NCBI GenBank assembly: GCA_964453035.1
Contig: CAYVOX010000170.1
Location: 1 to 5,977, forward strand
Length of the DNA stretch: 5,977 nucleotides
Source of the DNA: CAYVOX01 sp964453035
GTDB lineage: Bacteria > Chloroflexota > Anaerolineae > Anaerolineales > Anaerolineaceae
Direction: 5' to 3'
Below, in pieces: positions 1 through 5,388 of the stretch (the stretch's first letter is position 1; the number at the start of each line of letters is the position of its first letter). The notes under the pieces were generated by a model. It was not told the DNA's origin and made no database searches. It saw only the letters and a list, made by a program, of their open reading frames with translations. The translations under genes and the position numbers were made by a program.

Positions 1-2
1 TC

Positions 3-257
3 ACCTGGGGGCAGGCGGGCGGCGCGCAGGCCGGGGGCACCGCTTACGGGCGCAAGCGCGTGGAGCTGCCCAACACCTCCCCCGCCTCCGACCCGGTCGG
101 TTACACCTGCACCGGCACCGTCACGCTCACCCGCGCGGAGATCAAGAACGCCACCAGGCTGTGGCTGGCTGTCACCCGGCAGGACCCGATGGGCGAGCTG
201 CCCCCCTCCACGGTGCACGTGGCTTTCAACAAGCAGAGCATTGAGGTGGTGAAGTAA
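3..257 (+). CDS. C-terminal part of an unrecognised protein (5' truncated)
   Basis: An open frame enters from the left edge and ends at TAA 255-257. The start is outside the window; the GTG at 60 is in frame, but the frame is open before it, so it need not be a start. About 84 residues are visible. They begin with a Gly/Ala-rich stretch, followed by a segment with alternating hydrophobic and polar residues (GYTCTGTVTLT, then STVHVAFNKQSIEVVK) that suggests beta strands, perhaps a beta-sandwich domain. There is one Cys and no catalytic motif or membrane segment. I do not recognise the family. The stop lies 3 nt before the ATG of the DUF4332-like gene, so the two are probably in one operon and may be translationally coupled. 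Codon use and GC resemble the following gene, which supports this being real coding sequence. Confidence 0.6.
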   Translation, partial: TWGQAGGAQAGGTAYGRKRVELPNTSPASDPVGYTCTGTVTLTRAEIKNATRLWLAVTRQDPMGELPPSTVHVAFNKQSIEVVK

Positions 258-260
258 GCG

Positions 261-959
261 ATGGATGAAGCGGGCTTCAGGAAGTTTCTCAAAAGGACCG
301 GCAAACAGGCCCACGTGATTGATGCGCTTGTCAGCCAGGCGCGCGCGTTCGAGGAGCACCTGCTTGCCCGGCAGGGCATCAGCCTGGCGGAGGCGAGCGA
401 ACTGCACCTGCGGGCTTACCTCGACGGTTTGCAGGTGGATGAGGGCCGGGTGCCTCTGCGCGGCATCGCGCTGTATTTTACCTTCAGCGGCAGGGCCGAC
501 CTGGCTGAACTGGCCAGCAGCCTGAGGGAAGCGCGTGTTGCCAGCGGGCGAAAGGCGATACTGCTGCGCGATTTCCGCGGGGTCAACCCTGCGGATGCAG
601 AGCGCCTGTCAGCCCTGGGGGTGCGCTCCACCATGGACCTGCTACGCCTGGGCAGCACGCCGGAGGACCGGCAAAAACTGGCCGATCAGGCGGGCGTGGC
701 GGGCGAGGTGATCCTCGACCTGGTGAAGCTTTCGGATTTGAGCCGCATCGAGGGCGTCAAGGGCATCCGCGCGCGGTTGTACGTGGATGCGGGCGTGGAT
801 ACGCTGGATAAGCTGGCAACCTGGGAGCCGGAGGCGCTGCGTCAGATGCTGCTGGCGTGGGTGGCACGCACCGGCTTTGCGGGGATTGCCCCGCTGCCCA
901 GAGAACTGGTCAACACCATCGCTGCGGCGCGCCGGCTGCCGAGGCTGGTGACTTACTAG
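261..959 (+). CDS. DUF4332-like helix-hairpin-helix protein
   Basis: This is a 232-aa soluble, helix-rich protein with no signal peptide or membrane segment. Residues 1-95 are a charged helical region (FRKFLKRTGK, then FEEHLLARQGI), somewhat like a SAM-like helical bundle. Residues about 105-220 carry two helix-hairpin-helix-type units, the first at 107-131 (GVNPADAERLSALGV) and the second at 163-186 (IEGVKGIRARLYVDAGV). The pattern of a gly-x-gly turn, 'LxxxGVxTxxxLL' and 'DLxRIxGV' is typical of DUF4332. HhH units of this kind usually bind DNA backbone or mediate protein contacts; the role of DUF4332 proteins is not established, so no reaction is assigned. The ATG at 261 is chosen because it follows the upstream stop by 3 nt. 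GAGG at 243-246 is a distant ribosome site (14 nt), so coupling to the upstream gene is likely. The product was recognised from its pattern, not by a search. Confidence 0.75.
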   Translation: MDEAGFRKFLKRTGKQAHVIDALVSQARAFEEHLLARQGISLAEASELHLRAYLDGLQVDEGRVPLRGIALYFTFSGRADLAELASSLREARVASGRKAILLRDFRGVNPADAERLSALGVRSTMDLLRLGSTPEDRQKLADQAGVAGEVILDLVKLSDLSRIEGVKGIRARLYVDAGVDTLDKLATWEPEALRQMLLAWVARTGFAGIAPLPRELVNTIAAARRLPRLVTY

Positions 960-961
960 TG

Positions 962-1013
962 CTTTGTCAAACCTGATGATGATAATTCAACTCGATATTG
1001 ATGTTTGATAAAG
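962..1013. promoter_or_regulatory. Inverted repeat, candidate operator before the ABC exporter operon
   Basis: CTTTGTCAAAC at 962-972 and GTTTGATAAAG at 1003-1013 are inverted copies that match at 10 of 11 positions, separated by 30 nt. The centre-to-centre distance is 41 bp, close to four helical turns. Each arm is itself a near palindrome around TTTGnCAAA. The interval 960-1044 is AT-rich in a GC-rich region and must hold the promoter of the ABC operon unless that is read through from 261-959. Possible promoter words here are poor (TTGTCA at 964-969 has no good -10 at the right distance; TTCAAC 986-991 with TAAAGT 1009-1014 is weak). No T-run follows the right arm, so a terminator is less likely than a paired operator. 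Confidence 0.35.
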
Positions 1014-1044
1014 TATTAGACAACAGATTTCCAAGAGGAATAAT

Positions 1045-1962
1045 ATGGCTGATGTGATGGTTTCGGCGCGGGATTTCCGCAAAACCTACGGCGCGTTCAC
1101 GGCCGTGGACGGCATCTCGTTTGAGGTGCAAAAGGGGGAGATTTTTGGCCTGCTGGGACCCAACGGCGCGGGCAAAACCAGCACGCTGGAGTGCCTGGAG
1201 GGGCTGCGCGCGCCCAGCGGCGGCGAACTGCGCGTGGCAGGGGTGGACCCGGCGCGCCAGTCGGCGCGGCTGCGCGGGGTGATGGGCGTTCAGTTGCAGT
1301 CCTCAGGGCTGCCCGCCAATATCTCCGCCGGCGAGGCCATGAAGCTGTTCTGCGCTTACCACGGCGTGGCCCCCCGCACCGACCTGCTGACCCGCCTGGA
1401 CCTGGGCGAAAAGCTCAACGCCCAGTACCACCAGCTCTCCGCCGGTCAGCAGCGGAGGCTGGCGCTGGCCCTGGCAGTGGCGCACAACCCGCCGGTGGTG
1501 TTTTTGGATGAGCCCACCGCCGGGCTGGACGTGGCCTCGCGCGCGGCGCTGCACGACCTGATGCGCCAGTTGAGGGCGGAGGGCACCACCATCCTTCTGG
1601 CCAGCCACGATATGGCCGAGGTGGAGGAGATGGCCGATCACATTGCCATTCTGCTGCGCGGAAAAATCGCCGCCAGCGGCACCCCGCTGGAAATCACCGC
1701 CAGCGGCGCGGGATTGAGCAAAATCTCGGTGCGCAGCGAGGGCGGCAGCCTGCTCGGCGCAGCGGAGAGCTTCCCGGCGGTGGCGCAGAGCCTGTTGAAG
1801 GAGGATTACGCCATCTACTACACCACCAACCCCGGCGCCACCGTCTCCGCGCTGATGGCCTACCTTGCCGCCCGCTCCGATGCGCTGGTGGATTTGCGTA
1901 TTGAGCGCCCTTCGCTGGAAGACCGCTTCCTTGAATTAACCCACCCCGGAGGCGCCCGATGA
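1045..1962 (+). CDS. ABC-2 type exporter, ATP-binding subunit (DrrA/CcmA-like)
   Basis: This 305-aa cytoplasmic ATPase powers an ABC-2 exporter with the permease encoded next to it. All nucleotide-binding motifs are intact: Walker A GPNGAGKTS at residues 38-46, Q-loop around Gln85 (VQLQSSGLP), signature LSAGQQRR at 131-138, Walker B VVFLDEP at 151-157 with catalytic Glu156, D-loop AGLD at 159-162 and switch His188 (ASHD). After the ATPase core (about 6-220) comes a C-terminal region ending in SLEDRFLELT, the extension typical of DrrA/YhaQ-type drug, antibiotic or lipid exporters. The start is supported by AAGAGGAA at 1033-1040, about 5 nt before the ATG. The TGA stop overlaps the permease ATG (ATGA), indicating translational coupling. 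The substrate cannot be read from the sequence. Length and motifs are normal for the family. Confidence 0.95.
   Translation: MADVMVSARDFRKTYGAFTAVDGISFEVQKGEIFGLLGPNGAGKTSTLECLEGLRAPSGGELRVAGVDPARQSARLRGVMGVQLQSSGLPANISAGEAMKLFCAYHGVAPRTDLLTRLDLGEKLNAQYHQLSAGQQRRLALALAVAHNPPVVFLDEPTAGLDVASRAALHDLMRQLRAEGTTILLASHDMAEVEEMADHIAILLRGKIAASGTPLEITASGAGLSKISVRSEGGSLLGAAESFPAVAQSLLKEDYAIYYTTNPGATVSALMAYLAARSDALVDLRIERPSLEDRFLELTHPGGAR
1948..1952 (+). promoter_or_regulatory. Ribosome binding site of the permease gene, inside the ATPase gene
   Basis: GGAGG lies 6 nt before the ATG at 1959, within the last codons of the ATPase gene. It fixes the permease start and supports tight co-translation of the two subunits. 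Confidence 0.75.
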
Positions 1963-2774
1963 ACGCATTCTGGCAGCACTTCAGCTTTGAATTTCGCACC
2001 GGCATCCGCAACCGCACGCTGCTGTTCATGACCTACCTCTTTCCACTGGGGGTGTACTTGCTCATCAGCGCGTTGATGAGCGCGGTCAATCCCACCTTTG
2101 GTGAAACGCTCATCCCGGCGATGATTGTTTTTGCCATCCTCTCCGGCACGCTGCTCAGCCTGCCGGATACGCTGGTGACAGCGCGCAAGGCGGGCATTTT
2201 TCGCAGCTACAAGGTCAACGGCGTGCCGGCTGGCTCCATCTTGCTCATCCCGGCACTCTCGGTTTTGCTGCACCTGGTGCTGATTGCCGTTATCATCACG
2301 CTGAGCGCGCCGCCGCTGTTCAAGGCGCCGCTGCCGGTGGACTGGGGCGGGTTTGCGCTGGTCTTTGCGGTGATGGCAGGGGTGTGCGCCGGGCTCAGCC
2401 TGCTGATTGGGGTGGTTTCCACGTCCTCGCAGATGACGGTGCTGTGGGCGCAGCTCATCTTTTTGCCCTCGATGATCCTGGGGGGCCTGATGATGCCCAC
2501 CAGCATCCTGCCGGAAGCGCTGGGCAAGCTGGCGCTGCTGCTGCCCACCACCTACGCCATGCACGCCTTCCGCGGATTGGCAATGGGGCTGCCCGCCACG
2601 TTTGACCCGTGGGCGGCGCTGTTTATTTTGGTGGCGAGCGGGGCGCTGGCGTTTGGATTGGCGCTTTACCTGTTCAACTGGGATAGCAACGATGCCAGCC
2701 AGAGCCGTCCTCGCTGGCTGGGGCTGCTGGCGGCGGTGCCTTACCTGGTGGGGCTGGCGGTAAGCCTTTTCTAA
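1959..2774 (+). CDS. ABC-2 type exporter, membrane permease subunit
   Basis: This 271-aa integral membrane protein forms the transport channel partnered with the ATPase just upstream. Hydrophobic segments are visible at about 21-41, 51-70, 93-117, 131-152, 160-180, 187-209, 218-240 and 252-270. The first six or seven match the usual ABC-2 fold, and the last (WLGLLAAVPYLVGLAVSLF) is an extra C-terminal helix. The N-terminus (FSFEFRTGIRNRTLLF) resembles the amphipathic elbow helix before TM1. The segment after TM2 (ARKAGIFRSYKVNGVP) is the cytoplasmic coupling region common in ABC2_membrane proteins, and MILGGLMMPTSILPE is the conserved re-entrant/TM5 stretch. The 4-nt overlap with the ATPase gene indicates an obligate pair. 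No substrate-specific feature is visible; a drug, antibiotic or lipid exporter is the family expectation. Confidence 0.92.
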   Translation: MNAFWQHFSFEFRTGIRNRTLLFMTYLFPLGVYLLISALMSAVNPTFGETLIPAMIVFAILSGTLLSLPDTLVTARKAGIFRSYKVNGVPAGSILLIPALSVLLHLVLIAVIITLSAPPLFKAPLPVDWGGFALVFAVMAGVCAGLSLLIGVVSTSSQMTVLWAQLIFLPSMILGGLMMPTSILPEALGKLALLLPTTYAMHAFRGLAMGLPATFDPWAALFILVASGALAFGLALYLFNWDSNDASQSRPRWLGLLAAVPYLVGLAVSLF

Positions 2775-2792
2775 AGAGAAGGCAGCAGGGCC

Positions 2793-2808
2793 AGGCGACG
2801 CGCCTTTT
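2793..2808 (+). terminator. Weak candidate intrinsic terminator after the exporter operon
   Basis: AGGCG (2793-2797) and CGCCT (2801-2805) can form a 5-bp stem with a 3-nt loop, running directly into TTTT (2805-2808). It lies about 20 nt after the permease stop, where a terminator is expected before the convergent gene. The stem and T-run are both short, so termination could be poor or Rho-dependent. Confidence 0.3.
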
Positions 2809-2905
2809 CAACCTGCACATGAAGGGACATGCCGCGCCCGGGGGTTGATGAAAGGGGCGCTGCTGAAGCCGAGGGAGTCTCAACCGGCAGGTTACAGGGG
2901 ATAGA

Positions 2906-3298
2906 TTAATCGTAGCCTGTATCAGGCATTCCACCTCCCAGAATTTTCTTCCACTCGTCCCTGGCTCGGAGATTGCCTGATCGTTCAATGATTTCCATTA
3001 CTTGATTTACAAATTCCGGATGCACCACAAGTGGATACAATTCTGGCCACGGATATGCGTTCATTAAGGCAATCGCCTCTTCGAAGGTTGCTATTGAATC
3101 ATGTGTTTCTGAAAGTGCGTCAATTAAGTCTTTATCCTCTTCTCCTAAAAAATCAGCAAGGGTTGATTCATCCCGAATGAAGGCAAACTGCCACTTTTCA
3201 CCAGAAACAGGATAACGGACAATGGTCAGTGACCCGCCCTCTGCCCCCACTTGCAACACTATTTCTCTTCCAGGAATTTCATCCGACAATCGTTTCAT
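2906..3298 (-). CDS. Small AT-rich protein of unknown function
   Basis: This 130-aa acidic, soluble protein has no signal peptide, membrane segment or catalytic motif. It begins MKRLSDEIPGREIVLQVGAE, with the turn GAEGGSLT and a basic/aromatic strand region (YPVSGEKWQFAFI). An acidic helical middle follows, then a conserved-looking YPWPELYPLVVHPEF (about residues 82-96). I recognise the general pattern (REIVLxVGAEGGSLT ... YPWxxLYPxxVHPEF) as a widespread uncharacterised small-protein family, but no function is known to me. The size, acidity and patchy distribution would fit an immunity-type or accessory protein, which is speculation. Its GC content by eye is near 45%, far below its neighbours, suggesting later acquisition. 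The start ATG (3298-3296) is preceded by GAGGAG 12 nt upstream (complement of 3311-3316), a longer than ideal spacing. It is convergent with the exporter operon. Confidence 0.8.
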   Translation of the reverse strand: MKRLSDEIPGREIVLQVGAEGGSLTIVRYPVSGEKWQFAFIRDESTLADFLGEEDKDLIDALSETHDSIATFEEAIALMNAYPWPELYPLVVHPEFVNQVMEIIERSGNLRARDEWKKILGGGMPDTGYD

Positions 3299-3328
3299 AG
3301 GCTTTTTGTGCTCCTCAGTTTGGTTTTA

Positions 3329-3352
3329 AGTTGGTGTAACAGTTGGCGTAAC
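3329..3352. repeat. Two tandem 12-bp direct repeats upstream of the AT-rich gene
   Basis: AGTTGGTGTAAC (3329-3340) is followed without a gap by AGTTGGCGTAAC (3341-3352), identical at 11 of 12 positions. The pair lies 31-54 nt upstream of the start of the 130-aa gene, where its promoter or operator should be. It could be a tandem binding site or a simple duplication. Confidence 0.55.
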
Positions 3353-3394
3353 ATTCTTTCTGTAGTCAGTAGATCTAGCGACCTGACCGTATGC

Positions 3395-3495
3395 CATCCT
3401 GAGGCTTGAAAAGCCGAAGAATCTCGATATTCGGTCTTCAAGTTCTTCATCATAACGAGATTCTTCGCCTTCGCTGCGCTCAGGCTCAGAATGAC
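3395..3495. repeat. Palindromic dispersed-type repeat (MITE/REP-like)
   Basis: CGAAGAATCTCG at 3415-3426 recurs exactly as its reverse complement at 3456-3467, with a 29-nt loop. Outside this stem the arms also resemble each other: the left arm begins CATCCTGAGG (3395-3404), and the right arm read on the minus strand begins TGTCATTCTGAGCC (3495-3482). Each arm has its own small hairpin (GGCTT-GAA-AAGCC at 3403-3415; GCCT/AGGC at 3467-3470 and 3482-3485). The word TCATTCTGAGC...GAAGAATCTC is, from memory, a repeat found in many intergenic regions of environmental bacteria. Its position right after the ABC-F stop means it may also act as a transcription end for that gene. It encodes nothing. 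Confidence 0.6.
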
Positions 3496-3510
3496 AACAC
3501 TTTTATGGAA

Positions 3511-5151
3511 TTATCTTCTTTCCACCTCTTTGATGGTGCCATCCTGCACCTGCCAGACCACGTTGGCAAAGGATTGGATGAAGTAGCGGTCGTGCGTCAC
3601 CGCAAGGATGGTGCCCTCGAAGCCAGCCAGGGCCTGCTCGAAGCGCGCCCGCGAGGGGATATCCAGGTGGTTGACGGGTTCATCCAGCAGCAGCAGGTTG
3701 CAGCCCTGCGCCACCAGGCAGGCCAGCGAAAGCCGCGCCCGCTCGCCAAAGCTGAGCTTGCCCACCGGGGTGAAGACGTCATCGCCTTTGAACAGGTAGA
3801 GCGAGAGGAACGAACGCGCCTCGGTGGGACTGGCAAAGGCGAACTGCTGGATGGTGGTGAGCGGGTTGAGCGAGGGGTCGAGCTCCTCCTGCTCCTGGCG
3901 CATGGTGCCCGCCTTGACGCGGCTGCCCAGGCGCGCTGTGCCGCTCACCGGCGGCAGAATCCCGGAGAGGGTGCGCAGCAGGGTGGTTTTGCCGCTGCCG
4001 TTGGGACCAATCAGCGCGGCGCGCTCGCCGTGGCGTAGGGTGAGGTTGATCTCGCTGAGCAGCGCCTGCCCGTTGTAGCCCACCGCCAGCCCCTGCATCA
4101 CCGCCACGTCTCGCCCGGTCTCGCCGGATTCGCCGAACTCAATTTTCATCTCCCAGGTCAACTTGGGCTTTTCCACATGGTCGGTGGTCAGCAGGCGGTC
4201 AATGCGCCGCTCGATGCTTTTGGCGCGGCGAGTCGTTTCCAACCCGCGGTTGGCAAAAAAGCCTTTGGCGAACTTATCGCCGCCATCGGCCTTGCCGCCC
4301 TTGCGGAATTGCGCCAGGCTGCGCACGTGCCGGGCAGCGGATTTGAGGCGGGCAATCTCCTCCTGCTGGTCACCGTAGGCCTGCCAGTGTCGGGCGCGCT
4401 CGGCGGCTTTGGCTTCAACGTAGTCGCTGTAGTTGCCCGGGTAGGCGCGCAGTCTGTGGGTGAAATCGTCAATTTCGAGGATGCCCGCCGCCACCCCATC
4501 CAGAAAGGCGCGGTCGTGCGAGACGACCAGCACCCCGCCGCTGAAATCCGCCAGCCAGTCTTCCAACCAGGCCAGCATGGGCAGGTCGAGGTGATTGGTG
4601 GGCTCATCGAGCAGCAGCAGTTGCGGGGCAGAGAGCAGCATCCCTGCCAGCGCCAGGCGCGTTTTTTGCCCGCCGCTGAGGGCCGAGACGGGCAAATCGG
4701 CCGGGATGTGCTGCAGGCCCAGCGCCGCCAGGGTGCTCTCGCCGCGCCCCGCCGATTGCGCCGCGCGCTCGATTTGCGCCAGGGTGGAATCGTACTGGCG
4801 CTGAAGGGCGGGCTGATTGGGCTGCTGCGCCAGGGCGCGGGCCAGGTCTTCCAGGCGGGCAGAAAGGGCGGGGATGTCGCCCTCCATACGGGTAAGAAAA
4901 CCCGCCAGGGTTTCGCCGGGCACCGGCTCAAAGCCCTGCGAGAGGTAGCCCAGGCGCAGGTCGGGCGGGTCAAAGCGCACGCTGCCGCGGTCGGCCTGCT
5001 CCAGCCCGGCGATGATGCGCAGCAGGGTGGTTTTCCCGCAGCCGTTGGGTCCCACCAGCCCCCAGCACTCGCCGGGGTTGAGGGTGAAATTGACCGAGTC
5101 CAGGATGAGCTGGAGGTCGAAAGATTTGGAAAGATTGGAAACACTCAGCAT
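3511..5151 (-). CDS. ABC-F family ATPase, ribosome-associated translation/antibiotic-protection type
   Basis: This 546-aa protein has two ATPase domains, no membrane segment and no permease partner, which is diagnostic of the ABC-F class. These proteins bind the ribosomal E site and assist stalled translation or displace antibiotics. NBD1 has Walker A GPNGCGKTT (34-42), Q-loop Gln72, signature LSGGQ (158-162), Walker B LLLLDEPTNHLD (178-189; Glu183) and switch His212. Charged helices at about 88-135 fit the arm subdomain. The inter-domain linker, about 240-350, is rich in Arg/Lys/Glu (RHWQAYGDQQEEIARLK and RRAKSIERRIDRLL) and fits the tRNA-contacting P-site motif. NBD2 has Walker A GPNGSGKTT (382-390), signature LSFGE (466-470, one Gly replaced by Phe), Walker B LLLLDEPVNHLD (486-497; Glu491) and His520. 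The start at 5151-5149 follows GAGG (11 nt upstream). Regulation is probably by leader attenuation. I cannot tell a resistance ABC-F from a housekeeping one such as an EttA/Uup relative. Confidence 0.93.
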   Translation of the reverse strand: MLSVSNLSKSFDLQLILDSVNFTLNPGECWGLVGPNGCGKTTLLRIIAGLEQADRGSVRFDPPDLRLGYLSQGFEPVPGETLAGFLTRMEGDIPALSARLEDLARALAQQPNQPALQRQYDSTLAQIERAAQSAGRGESTLAALGLQHIPADLPVSALSGGQKTRLALAGMLLSAPQLLLLDEPTNHLDLPMLAWLEDWLADFSGGVLVVSHDRAFLDGVAAGILEIDDFTHRLRAYPGNYSDYVEAKAAERARHWQAYGDQQEEIARLKSAARHVRSLAQFRKGGKADGGDKFAKGFFANRGLETTRRAKSIERRIDRLLTTDHVEKPKLTWEMKIEFGESGETGRDVAVMQGLAVGYNGQALLSEINLTLRHGERAALIGPNGSGKTTLLRTLSGILPPVSGTARLGSRVKAGTMRQEQEELDPSLNPLTTIQQFAFASPTEARSFLSLYLFKGDDVFTPVGKLSFGERARLSLACLVAQGCNLLLLDEPVNHLDIPSRARFEQALAGFEGTILAVTHDRYFIQSFANVVWQVQDGTIKEVERR

Positions 5152-5170
5152 GATGCAACCTGCCTCTACA

Positions 5171-5198
5171 CAACAAAACCGGGGGCAGATGCCCCCGG
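5171..5198 (-). terminator. Intrinsic terminator/attenuator in the 5' leader of the ABC-F gene
   Basis: On the minus strand CCGGGGGCA (5198-5190) and TGCCCCCGG (5187-5179) form a perfect 9-bp GC-rich stem (8 bp with a tetraloop is more realistic), followed immediately by TTTTGTTGT (5178-5170). On the plus strand no T-run follows the stem, so it acts in one direction only. No minus-strand gene precedes it inside the window; the only thing downstream is the ABC-F start, 19 nt past the T-run. A terminator here makes sense as a conditional attenuator. Confidence 0.72.
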
Positions 5199-5251
5199 GA
5201 AAATGCCAGAATACGGCCTATCCGAGATGACCTACCCGATAAATGTTGAAA

Positions 5252-5272
5252 TTAGAGGTTGCTGGTGTGCAT
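5252..5272 (-). CDS. Candidate leader peptide MHTSNL of the ABC-F gene
   Basis: A six-codon ORF (ATG CAC ACC AGC AAC CTC TAA) lies in the leader between the candidate promoter and the attenuator hairpin. AAAGG (complement of 5279-5283) sits 6 nt before its ATG, a better ribosome site than that of the ABC-F gene itself. It ends about 53 nt before the hairpin. Short leader ORFs, such as the six-residue MYLIFM peptide of msrD, sense ribosome stalling by antibiotics and release attenuation. Short ORFs also arise by chance, so only the combination of placement, ribosome site and terminator supports it. There is no Arg/Lys-Leu-Arg/Lys or other known arrest motif. Confidence 0.42.
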   Translation of the reverse strand: MHTSNL

Positions 5273-5301
5273 CGAACGCCTTTCTGTGAGCGACTGAGAA
5301 A

Positions 5302-5330
5302 ATTGTATCATAAAAATGCTCGCGAATGAA
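5302..5330 (-). promoter_or_regulatory. Candidate promoter of the ABC-F leader transcript
   Basis: On the minus strand TTCATT (complement of 5325-5330) and TACAAT (complement of 5302-5307) are separated by 17 nt. TACAAT is preceded by TGA, giving an extended -10 (TGnTACAAT) that can offset the weak -35. Transcription would begin near 5295, giving a leader of about 144 nt that holds the short ORF and the hairpin. Confidence 0.5.
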
Positions 5331-5350
5331 TCAGTTCTGGAGGATTACTG

Positions 5351-5356
5351 TATAAT
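5351..5356 (+). promoter_or_regulatory. Consensus -10 (TATAAT) of the TIR gene promoter
   Basis: A perfect TATAAT lies in an AT-rich stretch. The expected -35 zone (about 5328-5333, GAATCA) is poor and overlaps the -35 of the opposite promoter. Transcription would start near 5363. That leaves only about 5 nt before the ATG at 5368 but about 26 nt before the ATG at 5389, which favours the latter as start. Confidence 0.5.
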
Positions 5357-5388
5357 CTGAGTCAGCCATGGTTTCATCCGGGGATGAT

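Noticed and set aside
60..62. GTG as the true start of the first gene
   Set aside because: The frame is open from the window edge, no convincing Shine-Dalgarno precedes it, and the residues before it look coding. The gene is better treated as truncated.
1860..2564. Minus-strand 234-aa open frame opposite the ABC permease
   Set aside because: Its Gln/Arg/His-rich translation is the antisense of a hydrophobic permease; it has no motif or ribosome site and overlaps a well-supported gene pair.
2834..2860. Hairpin GCGCCC/GGGCGC in the gap after the permease as a terminator
   Set aside because: 6-bp stem with a 15-nt loop and no T-run on either strand; expected by chance in GC-rich DNA.
3329..3495. 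CRISPR array in the repeat-rich gap
   Set aside because: The tandem copies abut without spacers, there are only two, and the other repeat is an inverted pair; no cas gene is present.
3406..5289. Long plus-strand open frames (3406-4038 and 4177-5289) opposite the ABC-F gene
   Set aside because: They are antisense to a protein with all ABC-F motifs intact. Their translations are low-complexity and Gln/Arg/Ala-rich, as expected of the complement of GC-rich coding DNA.
5368..5388. Upstream in-frame ATG of the TIR gene with GGAGG at 5339-5343
   Set aside because: GGAGG is 24 nt away and upstream of the TATAAT, so it would not be in the transcript. The start would be nearly leaderless, and the added residues MVSSGDD lie before the TIR fold. 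Not excluded, but second choice.
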